This document shows positions 53,822 through 62,391 of a stretch of 64,000 nt of DNA, piece by piece. Each line of letters opens with the position of its first letter. The stretch's first letter is position 1. A program made the translations under genes and the position numbers. This stretch comes from Flavobacterium sp. SUN052. GTDB lineage: Bacteria > Bacteroidota > Bacteroidia > Flavobacteriales > Flavobacteriaceae. The notes beneath the pieces are model-generated. The model was not told the origin of the DNA, did not search any database, and was given only the letters and a program-made list of their open reading frames with translations. The stretch is from the NCBI RefSeq assembly GCF_028867935.1, contig NZ_JAPQNS010000014.1:1-64000 (forward strand), written 5' to 3'.

Positions 53822-55876
53822 ATGAATGTTTGGTTTACGCTGCTCCTGGTTTGTTTGTCCACCCTGGTTGCAAACGGGCAATCAGCGGCCCGGCCCAACA
53901 TCATTTTCATCCTGACCGACGATCATCGATCGGATGCGCTGGGGTATGCGGGGAATCGGTTCGCGCACACGCCCGAAATGGACAAACTCGCGCGGACGGG
54001 GACGTACTTCAAAAACGCCGTTGTCACCACGCCCATTTGCACCGCAAGCCGGGCCACCATCCTAAGCGGGATGCACGAGCGGACCCACAAGTACACCTTT
54101 CAGTCGGGTACTATCCGGTCGGAATACATGGAAACGGCTTACCCCAAACTCCTGAAAGAGGCTGGTTATTACACGGGTTTCTACGGGAAGCTCGGCGTTA
54201 AGTACGACGCTACAGACAAACTGTTCGACGTTGTGGAGGATTACGACCGGAACGGAAAATTCACGGATCGGCGTAGCTATTTCTACAAAACGATTGGCAA
54301 AGACACCGTTCACCTGACCCGCTACACCGGCCAGAAAGCGGTTGATTTTATCCAGAATGCCCCCACTAAGCAGCCGTTCTGCCTGTCGCTCAGTTTCTCG
54401 GCACCCCACGCCCACGACTCAGCCCCCGACCAGTATTTTTGGGACGAACAGACAGCGGCTTGGCTGGAAAACGAGACCATTCCACCCCCGCCCCTGAGTG
54501 CCGATACCGATTTTAACCGCCAACCCGATGCCGTGAAAGCCGGGTTCAGTCGGTTGCGGTGGACATGGCGATTCGATACGCCCGAAAAATACCAGCGCAT
54601 GGTGAAGGGCTACTACCGGATGATTGCGGGCGTAGACCTCGAAGTGGCCCGCATCCGGGCGCAGCTCAAACAAAGGGGGTTGGACAAGAACACCGTCATT
54701 ATCGTGATGGGCGACAACGGTTATTTCCTCGGCGAACGGCAGTTGGCCGACAAGTGGCTCATGTACGATGCCTCGATTCGGGTGCCGCTGATTGTCTATG
54801 ACCCACGGGTGGCCCAACATCAGGACGTGGAAGCCATCGCCCGAAACATCGACATTCCCTCGACCATCCTCGACCTGGCAGGCGTGAAGCAACCAACTAT
54901 TTATCAGGGAAAAATCCTGCGACCCTTAACAACAACACTCCAATCGAATCGTCGGGTGGGGCTTTGCGACACGGTGCTGATTGAGCACCTCTGGGCGTTT
55001 GAATCCATTCCGCCGAGCGAGGGTGTAAGAACAAACGACTGGAAGTATTTCCGATACGTAAACGATAAATCGCTCGAAGAACTTTACCACCTTAAAAACG
55101 ACCCGACCGAAGCCACCAACCTTGCCAAACAAGAAGCCTACCGGTCCGTGCTGAACAAACTCCGGCAGAAAACGGATCAACTTATTGCCCGCTACAAAGA
55201 CCCGTATTCGGGCGTGCCGACGGGTTTGATAGCTGACAGTACTCCTAACTTTTCGTGGGTTGTCCCAACCGAAGCCGTTTTCCAATTGGGGTATCAGCTT
55301 TTGGTGGCTTCGTCGAAAGACATGCTCGACAACAACGTGGGCGATGTGTGGGATAGCCGGCAGGTTCGCAGCCGCCAATCGACGGGGGTGCCGTATGGGG
55401 GACTGGCGTTGAAAACCGGGGTGCCGTATTTCTGGAAAGTCAGAATTTGGGACACCGACAACCGAACGAGCGACTATTCGGCAGGACAATCGTTTCGGGT
55501 GGGGGAACCGGGAATCTCGGCAGTTTCGGACCCCCCAAATAAACCCAGCCCAGCGGATCAGCAGTTGTGGGGAATTCAGCCCCAAACGCCGGGAAACTCT
55601 ATTCTGACCATCCGGCCTCAGTTGGGCAAACTGACCAAAAGCCAGATAGACCTACCTACGATCAAAGGAACAGTTCGGGCCTCGTATCAGCGCAAAAGCA
55701 AAACAGAGCAGGTATATCAGATCGAGTTGCCCGCCAACGTATCGGCAGAGTTGACTCTGACGTACTCCCCCGAAGACACTGTTTTGCTCAACGGCGGCAA
55801 GGTCAACACCATGTTCGACACGATCAGGCTGTCGCCCGGAATAAATCGGATCGAGTTGATTGTCAATACTTACTAA
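53822..55876 (+). CDS. S1-family sulfatase 5 fused to rhamnosidase-type flanking domains
   Basis: This encodes 684 residues with a signal peptide. The S1 core (to about 455) has [16 protein letters not shown] with C73, YGKLGVKY and MGDNGYFL. A second part (about 466-560; [14 protein letters not shown]-like [36 protein letters not shown]) resembles the Ig-like N-terminal domain of GH78 alpha-L-rhamnosidases. A third part (about 590-684; [29 protein letters not shown]) resembles the GH78 C-terminal sandwich. The (alpha/alpha)6 catalytic barrel that should lie between them is missing. The signature has Ala instead of Pro, which the maturation enzymes accept. Confidence 0.88.
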   Translation: MNVWFTLLLVCLSTLVANGQSAARPNIIFILTDDHRSDALGYAGNRFAHTPEMDKLARTGTYFKNAVVTTPICTASRATILSGMHERTHKYTFQSGTIRSEYMETAYPKLLKEAGYYTGFYGKLGVKYDATDKLFDVVEDYDRNGKFTDRRSYFYKTIGKDTVHLTRYTGQKAVDFIQNAPTKQPFCLSLSFSAPHAHDSAPDQYFWDEQTAAWLENETIPPPPLSADTDFNRQPDAVKAGFSRLRWTWRFDTPEKYQRMVKGYYRMIAGVDLEVARIRAQLKQRGLDKNTVIIVMGDNGYFLGERQLADKWLMYDASIRVPLIVYDPRVAQHQDVEAIARNIDIPSTILDLAGVKQPTIYQGKILRPLTTTLQSNRRVGLCDTVLIEHLWAFESIPPSEGVRTNDWKYFRYVNDKSLEELYHLKNDPTEATNLAKQEAYRSVLNKLRQKTDQLIARYKDPYSGVPTGLIADSTPNFSWVVPTEAVFQLGYQLLVASSKDMLDNNVGDVWDSRQVRSRQSTGVPYGGLALKTGVPYFWKVRIWDTDNRTSDYSAGQSFRVGEPGISAVSDPPNKPSPADQQLWGIQPQTPGNSILTIRPQLGKLTKSQIDLPTIKGTVRASYQRKSKTEQVYQIELPANVSAELTLTYSPEDTVLLNGGKVNTMFDTIRLSPGINRIELIVNTY

Positions 55877-55896
55877 CTAATGAACCATTCTATCCC

Positions 55897-57339
55897 ATGC
55901 AAATAGCCGTACCACTTTCCCTTGTTTTGATGCTCGGTTTGCTTGTAGGCTTCAAAAAACAACCCCACGCGCCAGACAAAATGAACGTCCTGTTCATTGT
56001 CGCCGACGATTTGCGGCCTGAGTTGGGCAGTTTTGGGGCCACGCATATCAAATCGCCCAATATCGACAAGTTGGCCGCAGGAAGTGCCATTTTTGAGCGG
56101 GCCTACTGCAACATACCCGTTTGTGGGGCCTCACGGGCGAGCCTACTATCGGGGGCGAGACCGGCTCGTTACCGTTTTGCTGGATTTGCCGATTTCCTGA
56201 ACGAGCAATACCCGGAGGCAAAATCCATACCCCGCATTTATCACGAAAACGGCTACGCAACTATCTCGAATGGCAAAATTTTTCATCAAAAGAAAGACGA
56301 GCGAGATGCTTGGGACGAAATCTGGCAAGCCAAAGGCAACGACGAATTAGACTATATCAACCCGGTCAATGTTGAGCTGGTGAAAAACGAACCCGCCCGA
56401 AAAGACAACAATCGGGGTTATCCTTACGAAGACGTAGCCATCAACGATACTGATTACCGGGATGGCAAAATGGCGTTGAAAATCAAGCAGGATTTGCAGA
56501 AGTTCAAGAAAAGCGCGAAGCCTTTTTTCCTAACGGTTGGTTTTCACAAGCCCCATTTGCCGTTTAATGCGCCCAAAAAATACTGGAATTTGTACGACAG
56601 TACCAAAATTCAACTACCTGCCAATTACAGCCAACCGGCCAGCACCCCGAAAGTGGCGTTTCATAATTCGGGTGAGCTACGGAATTACTACAGCGTGCCC
56701 GACAAAGGGCTTGTTTCTAAAGACTTAGCCAGAAAATTGATACATGGCTACTACGCCAGCGTGAGTTATGTGGATGCTCAGTTGGGTATCATCATGGACG
56801 AGCTTGCCCGGTTGGAGTTAGACAAAAACACGATTGTAGTACTGATCGGTGATCACGGCTGGAATCTCGGCGACCATCAGTTGTGGAATAAACACTGCAA
56901 CTTTTCGTCGTCGCTGAGAACGCCGTTGCTGATCAAAATCCCGCAAAAAACATCGGGGCAGCGCATCAACGACATCGTGGAGTTTATCGATATTTTCCCA
57001 ACCTTGGCGGAGTTAACCCACTTGCCCAAACCCAATACGGCGGTGGGCGAGAGTGTAGTGCCGTTGATCGAAAACCGGAAACGAACCAAGACGTTTGCCA
57101 TCTCGCGGTGGGGTGATGCGCTGACCGTCATCAAGGATCAGTATTTCTACACCGAATGGACCGACGATAAAGACAACCGCACCGCCCGCATGTTGTTCGA
57201 CCACAAAACGGACCCGTCGGAGCTAAAAAATTTGGCTGAGCAACCCGAACAGGCTGGGGTGGTTACCGAGCTATCTGACCTGATGCGAAAGAACCGGGGA
57301 GCCGATTTTTGGGAAGACAAACGAAAGACAAAGCCATAA
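55897..57339 (+). CDS. S1-family sulfatase 6 (iduronate-2-sulfatase-like)
   Basis: This encodes 480 residues from ATG 55897, 21 bases after sulfatase 5; the frame is open further upstream but only 55897 gives a signal peptide (AVPLSLVLMLGLLVGF). The motifs are ADDLRPELGSFG, CGASR with C76, NGKIFHQK, FHKPHLPFNAPKKYW and GDHGWNLGDHQLW, as in iduronate-2-sulfatase-like S1 members. This fits removal of sulfate from a uronic-acid-type or neighbouring residue. It is in the SusC 3 operon. Confidence 0.92.
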   Translation: MQIAVPLSLVLMLGLLVGFKKQPHAPDKMNVLFIVADDLRPELGSFGATHIKSPNIDKLAAGSAIFERAYCNIPVCGASRASLLSGARPARYRFAGFADFLNEQYPEAKSIPRIYHENGYATISNGKIFHQKKDERDAWDEIWQAKGNDELDYINPVNVELVKNEPARKDNNRGYPYEDVAINDTDYRDGKMALKIKQDLQKFKKSAKPFFLTVGFHKPHLPFNAPKKYWNLYDSTKIQLPANYSQPASTPKVAFHNSGELRNYYSVPDKGLVSKDLARKLIHGYYASVSYVDAQLGIIMDELARLELDKNTIVVLIGDHGWNLGDHQLWNKHCNFSSSLRTPLLIKIPQKTSGQRINDIVEFIDIFPTLAELTHLPKPNTAVGESVVPLIENRKRTKTFAISRWGDALTVIKDQYFYTEWTDDKDNRTARMLFDHKTDPSELKNLAEQPEQAGVVTELSDLMRKNRGADFWEDKRKTKP

Positions 57340-57356
57340 TTTGCGCCATTACAACC

Positions 57357-58484
57357 ATGCACAAACACCCCTATTTCATCCTTCTGCTGCTCTTTGCTTT
57401 AGCCTTTCCGGTTTTGGGTCAGGGTACGATCACCGTTCAGAACGAGGCCAACGTTGCCCGAAAAGAAGCCGTTGTCGGTGTTTCGTGGAAAGCTCTCAAA
57501 GCCCGTTACCCGGCACTCGATTCGGCCAATTTCAGGTTGATCGACAGCCGGACGAAGGCAGAGATTCCCTATCAGTTGGAACGGGTGGGTGAAGCGTCGG
57601 TGCAGAACCTGTTAATGCAGGTGTCGGTTCCGGGAAAGAGCAGCGTTCGGGTGACTATCCAGAAAGGCAAACCGGCTCCCGTTACGGCCAAAACCTTCGC
57701 CCGATACGTTCCCGAACGGCTCGACGATTTTGCGTGGGAGAACGACAAAGTGGCATTCCGCACCTACGGCAAGGCTCTCGAAGGCACCAAAGGCGATGCC
57801 TACGGGCTGGACGTGTGGGTAAAACGTACCGACAAACTCGTTATTGACGACCGATATAAGCGCGGCAAATACCACGAAGACATTGGCGACGGCCTCGACT
57901 ATTACCATGTGGGCCAAACCCTCGGCGCGGGCAATGTGATGCCCTACGTGGACGATTCGGTTTATTACTCCAAAAACTACCACCGCTGGAAGGTGCTCGA
58001 CAACGGCCCCATCCGAACCACGTTTGTGCTGGAGTATGACGAGTGGGACGTAAACGGCCTGAAGGTGACAGCCGCCAAGAAAATCACGCTGGATGCCGGT
58101 ACGCAGATGAACCGGGTTGAGGCTACTTACCGCTACACTGGGTCTACCAACCTGCCGGTTGCGGTCGGGATTATTAAACGACCGGAGCCGGGACAGATGC
58201 TGCTCGACGAACAGCGCGGGGTCATTGCCTACTGGGAACCGCAACACGGGCCGGACGGCATCACGGGCGTGGGTACGGTACTGCTTACACCCGTCACGGG
58301 CATGAAAATCACGAGTGAGCAACTCCTGGCGCAATCGACTTCGGTGCAAAACGAGCCGTTCGTATATTACACCGGGGCCTGCTGGAACAAAGCCGGGGTC
58401 ATCACCGATGCGCCCGCATGGTTCGCCTACTTGCAGGCATTCAAAGAAGCGTTGGCAAGCCCGCTCGTGGCGCGAATAAATTAA
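57357..58484 (+). CDS. DUF4861 family secreted protein
   Basis: This encodes 375 residues from ATG 57357, with a signal peptide (FILLLLFALAFPVLGQG). The body fits the DUF4861 family, with KVAFRTYGKALE, the central YHEDIGDGLDYYHVGQTLGAGN, and ITLDAGTQMNRVEATY. Members are common in PULs for uronic-acid glycans, next to GH105/GH88 and lyases, but their reaction is not known to me. It lies 17 bases after sulfatase 6 and 8 bases before the lyase. Confidence 0.82.
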   Translation: MHKHPYFILLLLFALAFPVLGQGTITVQNEANVARKEAVVGVSWKALKARYPALDSANFRLIDSRTKAEIPYQLERVGEASVQNLLMQVSVPGKSSVRVTIQKGKPAPVTAKTFARYVPERLDDFAWENDKVAFRTYGKALEGTKGDAYGLDVWVKRTDKLVIDDRYKRGKYHEDIGDGLDYYHVGQTLGAGNVMPYVDDSVYYSKNYHRWKVLDNGPIRTTFVLEYDEWDVNGLKVTAAKKITLDAGTQMNRVEATYRYTGSTNLPVAVGIIKRPEPGQMLLDEQRGVIAYWEPQHGPDGITGVGTVLLTPVTGMKITSEQLLAQSTSVQNEPFVYYTGACWNKAGVITDAPAWFAYLQAFKEALASPLVARIN

Positions 58485-58492
58485 GTTTAGTT

Positions 58493-61087
58493 ATGAAAAA
58501 TTTATTCAACTGTTTATTAGTCAGTATTTTATATTGCCAATCGGTCGTACTGGCTCAGGAGGTTGTGAGGCCGATGATTTGGGTAAAACAGGCGGATAAA
58601 GCGGCTATCCTGCAAAAGATCGCGACGACACCCTGGGCAAAAACGTACTACGAAGCCTTTAAAGCAAGGGCGGAAGTGGATGTTGCAAGGCATCAGGCCG
58701 ACGCAAAAACGTACCTGGGCAAAATGCCGCTCGACTGGTCGAAACAGACCGCCGGAAAAATACCCCCTTTCGTAAACATGACCGTGGTTAGTGACCATCG
58801 GGAATCGCGCAGAGAACTGATGCACTACCTGCAAACGGGCATCGACTGCGGCATTTTGTACTTCCTGACCAACGACGACCGCTACGCGCAACTGGGGGCC
58901 GATGTGTTGCATACCGTTATCGAGGGATTAGTGCAACTGCAACCGAACAAAGAAGGCCATAACGGCGGTGGACTATTGTACCCCACCGATCATTTGCGGG
59001 AATCCCGCGAGATTGGGGCATCCATCCCGATCCTCTACGATTTCGTTTATCCGTTTCTGTCAAAAAAAGGTCAGGTGTTCGATGTGGGTCAGGGAAAGAA
59101 AGTAGATTTCTCAGAGCAAAATGCCGAAAAAGTTTTCCGAACATACATCAACCTGGCTCTGGAACAGGGCATTATCGACTGCAACTGGCCAATTCTGGAA
59201 TCGCCGAGTCTGGTGGGCAACACGCTGGCTCTCAACGATCCCGCCGAACGCGCCAACTTTCTACCGTATTACCTCACCAAAAACACGCCCCATCAGGACG
59301 CGCTTCAAAAAGTCGGTCAGTTCTACCAGAAAAACGGCGGCAACTGGCCCGAAAGCACCAATTACTCCGGTTCTGTCGCGGGCCTGACCACCTACCTGAT
59401 GACGCTCCTGACTCGCTTCGACCCGTCGCTGCACCTCGGTCAGCAATATCCGCAGGTTCCGCTGGCACTAACCACCACCTACTACCTGACGTACCCCAAC
59501 AAGCGCGACATGGTGGTGTTCGGCGATGGGCACCGGACGTTTCACCTTGACTATAAAGCGTTCGAAATAGCCTACAGCCTGGGGCAGTTAGAAAACTCAG
59601 CGATCCTAAAACGCGAATTTGGGGCTTTGATTAATAGCGGTATTAACACCAAACAATACAACCGGCCCGAAGTGGGCAACCGCAACTATGGCGCGGAGGT
59701 CTATAACGAACCCGTTGAATTGCTGTGGTTTAGCCCAACCATCGACGGTGAAACGAAGGCATACCCGTTGCCCATCACCGACGAATTACCCTTTGCCGGG
59801 ATTCAGATTCAGCGCAATTTCAGCCCCACCAACAACCCTTCCGACGACCTGATGGGCTTTGTGGGCGGGGCATCGTTTGTGCATGGTCACGCATCGGGCA
59901 TGAACATGGAACTTTACGGCAAGGGCGTTGTGATGGGGTCGAAGTCGGGGCGCAGTGCCTACACGACCGACATACACGAGAACTACTACCGGCTTTTCGC
60001 GGGCCATAACACGGTGATTGTCAACGGCTCGTCGGAGGGAAGCGGGGGCTGGGCCAACCTCGGCACGAACCGGGTTGAGCCGGTGGCCGTTGAGCCAACC
60101 TATCGGCAGTCGGGCGTGTCGGCCAACCATTCGTTTTCGGTTTCGCGCTTCCTCGACGACCGGGGCGACGGAGCCGAGGCCACGCAGGAACGCACGTTGG
60201 CCCTCGTCCGCACCTCGCCCACAACCGGCTACTACGTGGACCTGTTCCGCTCGAAATCGGCCCTGCCCACGCAATACCACGACTACGTGTATCACAACAT
60301 TGGCGACACGCTTCTGTTCACCGCGCCGACTCCGGCTTTTCAACTTCGCCCTGACCCGGAGCGATACGCGGCTTCGGGGCAGAAAGAGTGGCAAAACAAC
60401 CGGAAAGCGCGGCATCCGGGCTGGCATTTTTTCAAGGTGGTCAACACGTCGGGGCCGTATGCAAACGAGGTGCGGGTCAGTTTCAAAGCTAACGCCATCC
60501 GCCCACAGCCGGTGCAAATGAATGTATTTATCCCCGGCGATGCCAACCGCGAATACACGAGCGTGATGGCCCCGCCCACCACGGAAGGCCCGCAAGCCTA
60601 CGCGAATCGCCCCACGCCGACGCTCGTGATTCGGCAAACGGGCGAAGCCTGGACGCACCCCTTCGCGGTAGTTTACGAACCGACTGATACAAACAGCAGT
60701 GGCAGCATTCAGTCCGTTGTGGCTATCCGGCAGGGTGACGCATTCAAGGGATTGACTATAAAGAGCAAAACCCCGAACGGGCCAATCACGCAATACGTAA
60801 TTATGCAGGACTCGGACGATGCCGAATTTTCCGACTCCAAACTCGGCATCCGCGTAAAGGGTCGATACGCCGTTATTACCCTGACCGACGCGAACAAACT
60901 GCACTCCATTTATCTGGGGCAAGGGCAATTAGGGTCATTCGGCAAACTGGTCCTGACCTCCGTTAGTGGCAAGCCCATAGCCGCCTACGTGCAAATGGAA
61001 ACCAATGGGCCAGCCGTCAAAGCTGCCGATACTGTTGAGGTTACAGTAGAGTCGGGGAAGCGAAAGATTTTCACTAAATCGAACTAA
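58493..61087 (+). CDS. Heparinase II/III-fold polysaccharide lyase
   Basis: This encodes 864 residues from ATG 58493, with signal peptide ([16 protein letters not shown]). An N-terminal alpha/alpha toroid (about 25-420) contains [14 protein letters not shown] and [19 protein letters not shown], followed by beta-sandwich domains with [21 protein letters not shown] and [20 protein letters not shown], the heparinase II/III layout. It may be related to lyases of the ulvan type (PL37-like), but I cannot fix the family. Beta-elimination would leave a 4,5-unsaturated uronic acid, which the GH105 encoded next would remove. Confidence 0.85.
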   Translation: MKNLFNCLLVSILYCQSVVLAQEVVRPMIWVKQADKAAILQKIATTPWAKTYYEAFKARAEVDVARHQADAKTYLGKMPLDWSKQTAGKIPPFVNMTVVSDHRESRRELMHYLQTGIDCGILYFLTNDDRYAQLGADVLHTVIEGLVQLQPNKEGHNGGGLLYPTDHLRESREIGASIPILYDFVYPFLSKKGQVFDVGQGKKVDFSEQNAEKVFRTYINLALEQGIIDCNWPILESPSLVGNTLALNDPAERANFLPYYLTKNTPHQDALQKVGQFYQKNGGNWPESTNYSGSVAGLTTYLMTLLTRFDPSLHLGQQYPQVPLALTTTYYLTYPNKRDMVVFGDGHRTFHLDYKAFEIAYSLGQLENSAILKREFGALINSGINTKQYNRPEVGNRNYGAEVYNEPVELLWFSPTIDGETKAYPLPITDELPFAGIQIQRNFSPTNNPSDDLMGFVGGASFVHGHASGMNMELYGKGVVMGSKSGRSAYTTDIHENYYRLFAGHNTVIVNGSSEGSGGWANLGTNRVEPVAVEPTYRQSGVSANHSFSVSRFLDDRGDGAEATQERTLALVRTSPTTGYYVDLFRSKSALPTQYHDYVYHNIGDTLLFTAPTPAFQLRPDPERYAASGQKEWQNNRKARHPGWHFFKVVNTSGPYANEVRVSFKANAIRPQPVQMNVFIPGDANREYTSVMAPPTTEGPQAYANRPTPTLVIRQTGEAWTHPFAVVYEPTDTNSSGSIQSVVAIRQGDAFKGLTIKSKTPNGPITQYVIMQDSDDAEFSDSKLGIRVKGRYAVITLTDANKLHSIYLGQGQLGSFGKLVLTSVSGKPIAAYVQMETNGPAVKAADTVEVTVESGKRKIFTKSN

Positions 61088-61115
61088 CACACAACCAAGT
61101 TATCCCATTAACCGC

Positions 61116-62222
61116 ATGAAAACCAGACTAATACTGCCGCTTTTTGCTGTTCTGCTACTTTGTCTGTCGTCGTGGAAACCGGGGCACGTACCCGATAAAA
61201 AAACAATTGAGCAGTCGATGCTGCGGGCGTTGGCCTGGCAGGAAGAGAACCCCATTTTCGCCAAAGCCCCCACCGACTGGACCAACGGTGCTTATTACAC
61301 GGGGGTGGTTCGGGCGCACAAATCGACCCGCAACAAAGCTTTCCTGGATGCGCTGACCGGCATGGCCACCCGCAACAATTGGCAACCCTACGAGCGTTTC
61401 TATCATGCCGACGACATGGCGATCTGCTATTCGTACCTGTACCTCAACGGTTTCGGCGAGAAAACGAACATGACTCCCACCGATAGCATCATCGCCCAAC
61501 ACCTCTACAAACCCCACGAATGGCGCGTGGGCATTCCCGACAAAGATCAGCGCATTTTGTGGTGGTGGTGCGACGCGCTTTTCATGGCCCCGCCCGTACT
61601 GACGGTGTACGCCAAGCAGAAGAAAGCCCCTGCTTACCTCGATCAGATGCACAAATACTACACCCAAACCTACGACCTGCTCTACAATAAAGACGATAAA
61701 CTGTTTGCCCGCGATGTCCGGTTTCTGTGGACGGGCAGCGATACCGACCGGAAAGAAGCCAACGGCAAGCATATCTTTTGGTCGCGGGGTAATGGCTGGG
61801 TGCTGGGCGGGCTGGCTCTGCTGCTGGAAGATATGCCGAAGACCTACAAGAACCGCCCGTTCTACGAGAAACTGTTCAAAGACATGGCCGCCCGGATCAA
61901 AGATCTGCAACCCGCCGATGGCCTTTGGCGCACCAGTTTGCTGGCTCCCGAAGCGTTCCCGCATGGCGAGGTGAGCGGCAGCGGATTCTTTACGTTTGGT
62001 CTGGCGTGGGGCATCAACAACGGCCTGTTAGACAAGGCTACCTACCAGCCCGCCGTGCTGAAAGCCTGGGATGCGTTGATGACCTGCCAACAGGAAAGCG
62101 GTAAAATTGGCTGGGTGCAGAATATCGGTTTCGACCCCAAACCCGCCGACAAAGACAGTTGGCAGAATTTCGGCACGGGTGCGTATCTACTGGCGGGGAG
62201 TGAGCTGCTGAAGATGAAGTAG
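61116..62222 (+). CDS. GH105 unsaturated glucuronyl/rhamnogalacturonyl hydrolase
   Basis: This encodes 368 residues with a short signal peptide. The GH105 pattern is clear: [15 protein letters not shown], the HADDMAICY block, the catalytic-type [12 protein letters not shown] (D153) and [16 protein letters not shown]. It hydrates and removes the 4,5-unsaturated uronic acid left by polysaccharide lyases, acting on lyase products in the periplasm. It follows the lyase by 28 bases and ends the operon. Confidence 0.92.
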   Translation: MKTRLILPLFAVLLLCLSSWKPGHVPDKKTIEQSMLRALAWQEENPIFAKAPTDWTNGAYYTGVVRAHKSTRNKAFLDALTGMATRNNWQPYERFYHADDMAICYSYLYLNGFGEKTNMTPTDSIIAQHLYKPHEWRVGIPDKDQRILWWWCDALFMAPPVLTVYAKQKKAPAYLDQMHKYYTQTYDLLYNKDDKLFARDVRFLWTGSDTDRKEANGKHIFWSRGNGWVLGGLALLLEDMPKTYKNRPFYEKLFKDMAARIKDLQPADGLWRTSLLAPEAFPHGEVSGSGFFTFGLAWGINNGLLDKATYQPAVLKAWDALMTCQQESGKIGWVQNIGFDPKPADKDSWQNFGTGAYLLAGSELLKMK

Positions 62223-62245
62223 GCCCGTCAGATTGTCCATCATTT

Positions 62246-62331
62246 TCAATATTCTCTCCATTGCCTGAACCCCGGCATTCCGTCAAATTTGTCCTTCAAA
62301 TTGACTTTATAGTATAATTTTTTGCACTATA
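62246..62331 (+). promoter_or_regulatory. Conserved region upstream of SusC 4, likely promoter
   Basis: This stretch aligns along its length with 37868-37953 (upstream of SusC 2). The best kept part is TTGACTTTATAGTATAAT plus a T run, TGCACTATA. Its preservation, with the gene start beyond it, suggests a shared promoter or regulator. Confidence 0.55.
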
Positions 62332-62391
62332 GTCTGCCATTTGTACTAATCCACTCGTACAGTTCAACCAGTTCAGTTAATCTATCCTGCT

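Noticed and set aside
55567..55896. An upstream extension of sulfatase 6
   Set aside because: The extra 110 residues overlap sulfatase 5, are Arg/Gln rich and lack a signal peptide; ATG 55897 gives a proper one.
59786..60928. A 380-codon minus-strand frame inside the lyase gene
   Set aside because: It is antisense to a well-supported heparinase II/III-fold protein and is Arg/His/Val rich, as expected for a GC-rich shadow.
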